This document shows, piece by piece, positions 40,701 through 52,700 of a DNA stretch of 64,000 bases. Position 1 is the stretch's first letter, and each line of letters begins with the position of its first letter. The stretch is from Blastomussa wellsi. Lineage: Eukaryota > Cnidaria > Anthozoa > Scleractinia > Plerogyridae. Below the pieces are notes generated by a model, which was given only the letters and a program-made list of their open reading frames with translations, did no database searches and was not told the DNA's origin. The position numbers were made by a program, and so were the translations under genes. Location: assembly GCA_947652115.1 (NCBI GenBank), contig OX393562.1, forward strand, positions 15,502,717 through 15,566,716, read 5' to 3'.

Positions 40701-43700
40701 TTTAGAACAGAGACAAAATTACAAGGATTTGTATGGAGTCACTGAAGCATGAAATGGACAATATCTCACCCCAAATTGAAATACTATTCTGATTTTTGGC
40801 AAGTAGGCATTCTTCATCATGTACCGGTACTTTCAGAATATCTAGGTAAATCCCATAATTTCATAAATTTAGTTTTTGTGATGTCATCACTTTACCACTC
40901 TATAGAAAAAGTGTCTTACCCAAGAACACAACCCAGTCAGGACTCGAATCATTCAATCTGAAGTCTAGCACACTAACCATTAGGCCACTGCACCTCCCAC
41001 AGAGTTTTTTCAAAGTTACAAAAAAGGGAAAGACTTGTGCCTAGTGGTCCATACTGCCGGAGCTTATCCCGGTTTCAGTAGCATTAAGCAGCTAGGAATA
41101 TTTCTACTACCCCCTGGATGGGATGCTGGTCCATTGCAGGGTTACCCCCCCCCCCCCCAGCATTATGTCGCCGGTACCCATTTATACACCTAGGTGGAGA
41201 GGCACTGTGAGAGTAAAGTGTCTTGGCCAAGAACACAATGCAGTGCCCCAGTCAGGGTTCGAACCCGGACCGTCCGATCCAGAGTCCAGCGCACTAACCA
41301 TCAGGCCACCACCCCTCACACAAAAAGTTAACATAATATTTTGCACTTTTACATGACAAATAGTAGTACGGTTTACAAAGGTGTGTGCTTACGGAAGGAG
41401 ATTGAGGAAATGTTCTTTTTCTTCATCGTACTGAGCAGTTCCATTGAACAAGTCCCCGATATACAACACTAAAAATAAAAAAAACAGTAAGTTAAGCACA
41501 TCAGTTTCAGCAAAGCAATGAAAACAGTTTATATGCCATCAAAAGTTTAGGCACAGATTTTATTCTTTTCTGCTCACTACCTTCCTCAATGTCAAGCTCT
41601 ACAACATTAATTATTAACATTACACATTTAGACCCTCTTGTTTATGTTGACCATGAAGGGTTCAACATTGACAAGGGGCTCAGTTTCAACAGAAAAAATT
41701 TGAGTGTGCTATTTCTTAGTCCTTTTGCTACCTCAGTAGTCAAAGTAGCCTGCATTCAGACAAACCAAGTTATAGTTCATCTGCAATAAAGGCTTAAGAA
41801 GGCTTGCATTTATTTAGCACTTCATGGAGTGTGGGGGGGGGGGGTAAATCTATGGGCTAAGCTCCCAAAATTGGGCTCTGCTTGCTTCTAGGGCTGTTTT
41901 CCAAACTTTTCTGCCAAGCTTTCCCATCTCTTTTACAATACACATAACTGTGAGGAATATCCCTCTTCAGAAACGACCAAGCCTGCTTTTGTATCACTTA
42001 CAGCTAATACCAAATGGTCTTCTCAGATTGTGAGTAAGCTTCTTGTTGTCTGTCTCTTTGATGTCCATTCGCCCTGAAATGGAAGTTATTTATTCCCATC
42101 ATCACATTTTCCCTTATTCTAAATTGGGGAGAATTACCAGAGGGACGTATAAACTGAGATAAAATGGTAAACACCGGTTAATTTTTACCAGTCGTAACTC
42201 AAAAATTGAAAGGAATATTCATTTGGTGGTTTTCCAAAACTTGCTAATTAATTTTCACGTTACTAAAAGGCACGTCAGTAACAAACAAATGTGAGAAAGA
42301 TATACAGATGTAGGACTAACCAACTCTGACAATCTGGCAGACCACATAAACCTGGTTTCGTTTTAAATCCTTTGCCCCCAAGTCCTGAGGAGGAAAGAAA
42401 GAAAAGCTTAGAAATTTACAGTAATTAGTTTACTCAGCTACTGAGCTACTGTACCAACGTAACTGCAGTGGAGTAAGTAAGCTCAAGGAAACCACAATTA
42501 CAATTTAGACCAGCCTAAAGAAGGCGCTTACAGACTGGGAATTTCCCCCGTCAACTGGGTCTTTGCAACTATTCTCACTGGACCAGATAAATATTTGAAA
42601 TCATGCAATAATAACATGATAATGCATGTTTCAAACAGGGATCAAATTACCCTACCCAATATGGATCCACTTCATGGTTGTCATTAAGTTTTCCGTCACC
42701 TGTAGCCTAGTTCTCAACACCCGTAGCAAAGTTGTTACTTTGTGGTTGAATTCTATCAACAACAAGCAATTTCACCCGTAGCACCAAGGGGAAATCAAGC
42801 ATACACAGCCGTAACAGGTGTTACAGGTTACGGCCCTTAATGACAGCCCTGCACTTACTGTAAACAGGACTGTGAGGTTGTTAAATCTTTCTTGGTCTTT
42901 TGGTGTTCCTGCTTTATCCAAAGATACCAGGTACTGCTCACTGGTCAGATAGAGGCACACACAGAAATCCCTTGTTAGCATTTTAAAATTACCATGTTTA
43001 CAGAATATGCACTGCGCATGCATGTACGTAAGACATCTAGGATCTTTACTCCCCATAATTGCCGAGTGAAATGCACTATTTTTGGTCAGTTAGTGTTCAG
43101 TATAACTTGCCAACAAAAGCATGCAGACCGTAAAATGCAAAATTATGAATTATATCAAGCATGCATAAGGCAAACTTGCACCTTTTACTACCAAAATAAT
43201 TAGAGTGGTAAAATGCAGTTGCTTAATTTCATCTCGCACTGTGCCAATCTCGATCACGTGAATTAAGATGTAATCCATCAGGAAGTTGAGTAATATTTAT
43301 TCGAATACAACAAAAATCGAGCACCAGAATAATTTAAATCATATTGCGTTATTTTTTACCCTTAATAAAAGGTAAAGATGTAAGTAATTATCCGCTATAA
43401 CACCGACAACAATTTCTTATCAGAGCACGAGAAAATGAATTTTAAAGATCACAAACTGTAGGCAAAATCTAACGTGTAGCCATCTTGTAGTGGAACTTCG
43501 AAATTGTTTTCGATGTTTGGTGTTGTTAGAAAAGATTTCTTTTGATAAGATATTTGAAGCAGTAACTAAAAAGTTTGCAATAAGGTGTAAATAATTTTGG
43601 TACAACAATTTCTTATCAGAGACGGAGAAAATGAATTTCAAAGCTCGCAAGCTATAGGAAAAATCTCACATCTTTTAAGCGATTCAGTGGATTTCAGTGG

Positions 43701-46700
43701 AACTTCAAAATTTGTTTTCGATGATTGGTGTTGTTAGAAAAGATTTCTCGTGATAATACATTTGAAGTAGTAACACAAAAGCTTGCAATAAGGTGTAAAT
43801 CATTTTGGTACATAATTTTGTCCAATGAATGCTCGAAGTCCTAACGGACTCCGTCTTAAAAACTTCTATCACGTGGACACTATTTATCGGAAAGTAGTAC
43901 TGCTGCAAAACAGTGTGAAATCCATTAAAATTAAACAAACCCTGCCTTTATTTCAAGCTGAATACATCTTGTGAGTCTTCCAAATCTGTTGGCTTGGTAA
44001 AGTCATTATTGAAAGTGAAGAATGATCATCGCAGTTAATTTCCAATTTAAGCAATTGGAAAGAAGAAGCCTGGAAAAATCAGGGCTTCAACGGGATTCGA
44101 ACCTGTGACCTCCGCGATACCTGTGCGATGCTCTACCAACTGAGCTGTGGGAGCAAGAGTCATTATTGTTCATACAAATTCTGGAAAAACAATGTTTACA
44201 TGGCCATGAAGAGACCATTAAAATCATGTCATCGCTGACAGGACGCTCGCAAACACGAACCACATGGCAATTTTTTTCAGATAACACATTCAGAATAGAA
44301 CTGCTTTGACTTCAAATTTGTAACTTCTGTTTTACCACTCTGACTAGTGATTTTGATAGTACATGTAAAGTGTTGAATAATAAATAAATGTTTCACATTC
44401 GAGCAATTTCCATGGCCGAAGTTAGGAAAGAATTTCAATAATAATTACTTGGAAGACATCTCGTCTAAAAACTTCTTTTGACACACTGTTAAGAACTTGT
44501 ACAAAAACTGAAAACTGTAAATAATGGCACTACAAAATATTTAATTAAAAACTAGCCATTACGTACTTACTAATGGTGTGTGACTGAAAAGGTTAGTTTT
44601 TAGTGAAATATATTAATTTGTAGTGCCATCTTTTACAGTTTTTCAGTTTTCAGTCTTTTTTCACAACTTCTTAACAATGTGTCAAAAGAAGTTTTTAGAC
44701 GAGATGTCCTACAATTCTTGTGTGACAGAAATAAACATTTACACTATGTTTAAGAATACTTGAGATGCAAGAGGCAATTGGCTGCACCTTGTGCTTCTCC
44801 CGCTCTTTATGCTTAAAAATCCCTGCATTCTTACTGTCATAATAATACTAGCTTAGCAATGTACTCAGAAATGAGAAAGTTCAGAACCCTTAATATGCCT
44901 GCTTAACTGATGGAGGACAATACACAATGTTTGCAAGTTATAAGTTTAAAACAGTGGAACCTCTTTTACAGGGACAACAAGGGGAAGAGACGAGTGCTAA
45001 ATTATAGGGATAGAGATCAAAATGGCAGGACCAGTTTATTGCCCTGAATTTAATTTGGTGTCTGTATTGTGAAGGTGTCCACAAAGAGAGGTTTGACTGT
45101 ACCTGATAAAGCGCTCATCTTTTGCATCATAAAGGGATAGGAACAGCTGGGAATCATCAGTGACATTGCATACTACAGCCTTTATGAAAGCATAGACACT
45201 GTATGCTGTATAAAATGCAACCTCTTTCTTAGGTGTTTCAGTTCTTGACTACAAAGCAAAATTACAATTTTATTGCCATTAATAATTACATTAAATACCG
45301 TATATTTATATCAGTAATGAATTAAAGGATCCTAAGGATTTATCCCTTTTAAGTTTTTTCTAATAAATTGAGTGGAAATTAAATCCTGAATAAACCACAA
45401 ACAAATGTAAGCCTCACACAAAGTCAAGGGAAACGAGTGCATTACAACACCCAAAATATTGCAGGCTTAAGGTCATTCCCCTGAAATAGAACTGACAATA
45501 GATTTTCGTTCAAACTTTGCCCATTTGTTGTTCATCGTAAGGGAATTTAAATTTTGTAATGAAAAAGAGGGGTCCCCATATTCGTTTAAGAGCAGGAGCA
45601 CCTTGAAAATACCCCATAATTCGTTAAAATATCAGCTTCAGAAATGTTTTCATTTGACTAGCTCATGCCACATCTTATGGAAGAAAAAACAGGGAGAAAG
45701 CAAAACAAGGGACCTTTAAGGAACAATTTAATATATGTTTCATTATGAAAGCATGCATTTCCAGTCGACCTTGATTCAACTTGTTACTAGTATGCAGTGA
45801 TCTCGAGGCCACAATATCTGTTCAATTAGTTCACGTTTCCTTTGATTATTTATTTTTCTGCAATGGGAATTTGTTTATATTCCTGTTATAGGAAGAAAGT
45901 GATTGCTAGTCTTAGAAAAACGGTAAAAAAATATAGGTCACCATACTCGTTTACGAGAAAACGACGATTTATCTCCTTCACGAGCAAAGCCATTAAACAA
46001 AACACCGCAGTTTTCTTTAGGTGCGCGCGCTGATGACGCAATAAATCGTGCGCAGTAAGGATGCGCAATGCAATACAGGGGAATGACCTTAAGCTAAGAT
46101 GGCCCAAAGTTTTAAAAGAAGCCAGAGATACCACAGAAAGAAACTGAAAGGTCATGCTAAAAGGACAGACAGAAATTGAGCAAGGGACAGAATTATACAG
46201 ATAGAGATCATATATGGTGGGACCAGTTTATTGCTCTTAATTGAGAGGTGCCCAGTGAAGGTGTCCACAAACAAATGTAAGCCTCACACAAAGTCAAGGG
46301 AAACGAGTGCATTACAACACCCAAAATATTGCAGGCTTAAGCTAAGATGGCCCAAAGTTTTAAAAGAAGCCAGAGATACCACAGAAAGAAACTGAAAGGT
46401 CATGCTAAAAGGACAGACAGCCAGACAGACAGACAGAAATTGAGCAAGGGACAGAATTATACAGATAGAGATCATATATGGTGGGACCAGTTTATTGCTC
46501 TTAATTGAGAGGTGCCCAGTGAAGGTGTCCAAAAATAGAGGTTTGACTGTACATTGTACCTGAGGAAAATTACAAAAGAAACTGGAAAATATTGAGGGTT
46601 GACTCTGGATAGGTCCCACACCACTGGCTCGAATTGAAACTACTTTTAGACAGCCTTGGGGTTTTTGTCTTATTTACAGAAAGTGATGAAAAACAGTTAA

Positions 46701-49700
46701 TCAAATTCGTAGCTCAAGTGGATCACTGGATTTGCGTCTGTAAAGCAATGCAAGGGATGAAAAAATTGCAGTCCCTGGGGAAAATTGATATATTTATTCA
46801 AGGAAATGGTGTTGGGGGACAATTAAATTTCCATTCAGACACATATTTCACCATATATAGTTAATAAGAGCTTTACAGAACTTACTGTTGTCTTTATTCT
46901 GTTTGAAGTACTGACATGCTGAAAATTTAAGACAAATTACTAGCTGTTACAATATAATTTCAATTGGTTTTATCAACTGGGTTGATAATGTGAATTGGCC
47001 ACCGTAAAGAGATTTGAGAGCTGACGTTTCGAGGGCTAGCCCTTTGTCAGCTCTCGAATCTCTTTACGGTGACCAATTCACATTATCAACCCAGTTGATA
47101 AAACCAAATTATATTGTTATACTTCCCACCGACGCAGCACCACAGTTAATTTAGAAACTTACTCCCACCCCCCACCCTACTGGCTGTTAGTTCAGTCTGT
47201 TAAAGCAGTCAATGAACCGCGAAATTCAAGTATTTCCGTGACATCCCGCCAAATCCTACCAAATGCATGTCGGCACAACATATTTGAAACTTATCTTGAC
47301 TATTGGGGCTGTTTACTTGCGGTAAACTTGCAAATTTATCTTGAAATTTTGTCACTGCCAGGAGTAAAGAATGTGGCGAAAAACTGGGCACTGGCCACAA
47401 TGTGAAGACTTTTCGTTGACACTATACGGGGTACGTATGAATGGAAACTGCTGTCTGTAGTAATGCAGGCACATGTTTACTCGTACGTGCAGGACACAAT
47501 CGAAGACGCAACAATGTTTTGACTTCACGAATGGATTTGAACCTTCAATCACGAAAAATCTTGCCTTGAAACTGCAAAGCAACACAAGACAGCGAGGACA
47601 GAAAATAAATTTATTGCGATGCTGTTTTCGGCTCTAAATTGCAGCTGAAAAAGGAGGATAACCGGCCATTCGAAACAAGAACAGTTTCCTTCAGAACTGT
47701 GTTGGATGAACTTTTGTGTTTTCTTTCTTGCCCTGAATCTGACATCCTGAAGTATTTTTTTCTGGAATGTTTCTTATTTGCTTATTAGCGAAATTTGCCC
47801 CCAAAACTCCCACGAAATCCCCAAGAGATTGGCCATTTTCTCCACGAATTTGTCTTTGCAAATCCTGCGAAATTTGACTTTTTTCCCGCAAATTATCAGA
47901 AGCCCTGACTAGTTTAGCTACGAGTACAGTAAGTGTTGGTTTCAGGATGATACAATCATTTTCTGTCAATACTACTTAAAAGTAGAATACAACAATTACA
48001 AGATATTTCCTGAGGGATGGAAACTAAATTGAAAATCAAGTTCTGGCTGACCTTACCCTTCTGTAAAGTTGAATAGCTCCTGTTGAATCAGGATTGATAA
48101 TATTACCCTCAGGATCACGTACAACAAGATCTAAACCTAATGTCCTGTAGACAAAAGAAACCTTTCGTTACTGGTACTTTTATCGTAATTAAGAAGGGAT
48201 TGAATGTATTATAAAATCAATAAATTAATAATTTCATAATCGGCCACTCCCCATTAGGGCTTTTCAGGGCCATTGTAAACAAACAAACAATTATTCTTGA
48301 CCTTCACCGGGAAATCCTGCATCCCAACATTACATACCAGTATACATCTCTCCGTGCCCATAGTGATGGGGAGTGTGAGAGGTTATTGGTTCCACATCAA
48401 AATGCCTTGAGTTCATAATGCATGAGATCCTGGCTTAGACAACCTAAACTTACAAATTCCCAAACATCCACACCTGTGCAGAGCACTCACTGCATCATTC
48501 AAATGCTGCTCTAACCAATGAACAGCCCTCTGTCCTCCCACCTGCCCCCCCCCCCCTCCCCCAATTCCCTTTTCTCCTGGTAACCACCACCTGTTGCCCC
48601 TTCCCTGATAAATAATCCTGCAATTTTAAGTACATGCATACCTGTTCCCATAATCTATCGTTTGAGTTACTCTCTGCTTCAGTTGTTTCAACTGGTCCTG
48701 AATGGGATATAAACTAATGGTAAGAAACAGTCTGAAGTTCGAGAGAGCCAGGTGCTTTTATCAGCAATTCTATAAAGACAATGGGTCTAGGCAATAGTGG
48801 CCTGGTTCTTAATGTACCCTACAAGTTGGCACTGGCTATGGCGATTACATGGCGTTAAATGCAGGAATGGCTCCGGGATTTTTTCGTCTAATAAAGAGAA
48901 AAAAACAAAGTCAATTATAAAAGCACAGAGATGGAATCAATCCCAGGTCACCCAGAACACGAGCTATTCCTATTAACCACTACACTACCGAGGCCCGGCT
49001 GCCGAACACCGAAAATTTTAAGATTTTATCATGTTACCCTTACCATTCTTGAGAGCTAACCGCATAACCGCAGTGCTTAGTAGGCTAACTGGAATGCAAA
49101 AATAGGCTAACCGCAGTGCTCAGTAGGCTAACCGCAGTGTTATAATAGGCTAACCAGGGTAATTTCGTAGTCTAATTTAGCTAACCAAACTCGTTCCCAG
49201 TGCATTCCGAGCCCGGAGCCATTCCTGCAATTAAGCGCTACTATGGTGATTGATGTATAACTACAAAGTTCACTGTCAGTTGTACTAAACAGTACTTCAC
49301 AATAAAAGATCTTTAACTCGTTTTACATGTTGGTTGAAACAGAACTTACCACTGGAAGTGCTTTAGCTAAGATTTGCCTTCGCCAATCCATTAGTTCTAA
49401 CATCAGATTCTTCACATCATGGAAAAGTGTATCTTCCCTCTTCTGCAATAATAGAAAACTTGATGTTACCAAATGCACACAAGATAGACCAAGTTTTGCC
49501 CTGCTAATTACAGTAGATCATATTTTTTACCAATGTTCAAAACAACTTTGAAATTAAATTGTTTATTGTTATTTTAATCAAAGGACTTGTCATCTATGTG
49601 GATCAGTTCTAATTATTTACAGTGTTTGTAGTCCTGTTATTGGATCAGTGGTTGGGATTTTCAAGCTATCTGAACTTATTTCTTCCAATTGCTACATACA

Positions 49701-52700
49701 TGTAATGCCTTCATGCTGAATCTTGGAGAATAGACTTTACACTGTATTATTTTGTAGATCAACTACAGTACTGATCAAATGAACACTGACCATGACTTTA
49801 AACTCGAACGATCCTAAATCCTTGAAACTAGAACAATTCAAATCGTGAGTCTTAGTTATAAAAACTTTACATTTTTTTCTGACATTTTCATTTGGTGAAG
49901 CATATTCAGTTAATATTTATTAAATGTTAACACATACCAAATAGACTTGCTTCCACATGGCTCCCCATTCTCTTAGGACTGAAGTCAGTTCTTCAACCAA
50001 AGCTTCCTCCCTAAAAACACTTGCTGTCCCACTAAAAACAATAAACAATTTGTAGACTGAGACATTATTTCCACACACTTACATGTATAGGATATGGCCA
50101 GACTAGTCACAAATGCAAGCAGTATACTCGTTGAAGTACATGTAAGTAAGCTGAACACAACACAGATTGAACCCTTGCCATCCAGCTAACTTACATATAA
50201 CTTGCTTAAATATATACCTTGAAGATTCCTCTTTGTTAGCATCCTTGATGTAGATGTATGACGTAGGAAATATTCCCTAAAAATGAAGAAAGGTGTTTGT
50301 TCCAACCGTTGGCTTTTAAGGTAAATTATATTCACTCCTTTTAAAAATGATGATGAAGAATATTAGAGGAAGGAATCACTTTGACGGAATCAATATTGGA
50401 ACCCTCTTTACAATCAAGGAACTCCCAGACCTCCTTCCTATTTGCTCCACCTGTGAACAAATTGTGAGTTCTTGTAGTAATTATTAATATACCCAATCAG
50501 ACCTTTTTGGTACGCTTCGGGGGCATATCAGGCGAGTTTGGTCAAGCCATGGTTCGTATTTTGGCGAGACACAGTCGAGCCAAAATACCCATGGCGAGAC
50601 CAAACAAGTCTGATATGCCGTCAAAGCGTACCAAAAAGATACGATTAGGTATTTACCGTACCCAAATTCAGCCCAAAATTCAGCGTTAAGTCTTGTTACG
50701 TCTTGTTTCGTGCAGACTTCAATGGGTTTCTTCTCGGCCTCTGCAAACTCGCTCTGTTCAAGCCATGTTTGCCAGGTACGTAGTGCAAATTGTGTTGACC
50801 TGCTTGTATTGATACTTTTCTGGTCTTCAACACTTTTATTAAGTTTCTCTTCTGACATCTTTTTAACTCGTTTGTTTGGAGTTTCATTTTCGAAATTTCC
50901 AAAATCCAAATTCAGCGAAAAATTTGGTAACTCCGACTCCATTGTTTCAGTCTGAATGTTTAAGTACTTGTCAACGCAGTTGGCGAGCGTCTTCCAGTTT
51001 AGTTTTGGTGGGAACGTTTTTGGTGCCTTTTTTCGACCACAAAACACCAGCTAAATCTGAAATTACGAGTTGTTTGTTTATTGGCAAAACCTCTTTGTAG
51101 TTTATTGTACGGTAACATTAGTTCACTCGAAAGTGACCATGATATCGTGGGATATCAGGTCATTGACTTGATATTGTAGGATATCAGGACAGTAGAGTTA
51201 GCTTGTGATTGGCTAATTTCGAATTTGGGTACGGTAATGAATGTTACAGCAAGGGGCTGAAGGGAACTGGAGAACCCAACACCCATACCAGAGCTTATTT
51301 GCAGAAGGACTAAGAATCACTATGACAGTATTATACACTGCATTTCATACACAGACCTTAATAGCTTTGTTCCTCAAAGAAAATCCTCGGAACCATCCTG
51401 GATAAAAAAATGTGGGTTAATATAAGATAGGTTGGTCAGCATACTGACCATTCTTGTCAGTGCCCAGAGCCGCTTGTCCCTCTTAGCAGCCTCGGCCTGT
51501 GCATGAGGAACAGGTGGCTCTCATGATTTGACTGGCTAGAATCTAACAAAGGGAGTCCAGTGAAATCAACCGTTTTGAACTTGCTTACAACAAAGGGATA
51601 TTTGTAACCCATTGACTCCTGGAGATTTTTGAAGAAAACATGTTTTTTAGACATTTTGAACATTTTATAGTCAGTTATAGTCTAAATATGCTTCAAATTG
51701 CTCCAAAATGCATTTGCAAAATAAAGACATACCAGGTTTTTCACTAGCATCGCATTTAACGACAGTTTAGCTTGGGCATGCGCAATAAATCAAAATTTCG
51801 AGATAGTTTTGTGATGAGAAAGTGACCCACCTCTTTAGGCTTTTCGATTTCTTTATTTTTATTTTTCGCTTTACCTTTCTCCTTTTCTCGCATCTTTTCA
51901 TGCTTTTGTTGGCCCTTTACTGGGCTTGCTTTCAGTTCAAGAATTGGCACCAAAGCATCAATGGGACAGGAAATACTTAACATGGAGTAGCCAAGGGTAA
52001 GTGAGGGAAATTTTCCTCCTAGTTTTTGGCAGAAATCTCTAAGCGTTTTCAAGCTCCATTAGCCCGATCAATATCATCTGGGTATCATTGGAAAGCTCTT
52101 TCCCTCCTGCAGAACTGGGATAAATGGGATTCCTATTTTGGTCAAAGCTGGTGACATCAGAAGCGGAACAAAGGTCAAGGTCTGTCACGGCCGGTTACGG
52201 CCGGTTTAGGAGTCAGTGGGTTAAGCAGCTGCTGTGATTGGACTCCTTTTGTCAGATTTAGCATTGCTGGCCCAAAGCAGGTCACATGTCACATATTAAC
52301 CTTAGCTAGTAAATGATAATTACTTTTGGCAAGGGGTCATGTAACTTTTCAGGGGGGTCACATAAGGCTGACATCTCTAGCTGCAGCACTGTGTTAAGTG
52401 TGTAGTGGGGACAGACAGGTAGAGGGTTTACTTCCCAGGGACCGTGGAGCATATATATTTGCGATTGGGGGCTAATGCAAATGCTGTAGACATTTGTAAA
52501 AAGCGCCACAGGCGCAACGCGTCCAGTGGGGTGAATCCTTCCAGAACAGCTAAAAATGCATCCCAATACACCAGACACGGTGAAATTTTTATTATTGCAT
52601 ATCTATGAGAGCAATAAAACGGTAATATTTCAATTGGGTAAATTTAATATTTTTCCCATATAATTATTGCTTTTTAAAGAACCTATTTCTTTCAGAATAT

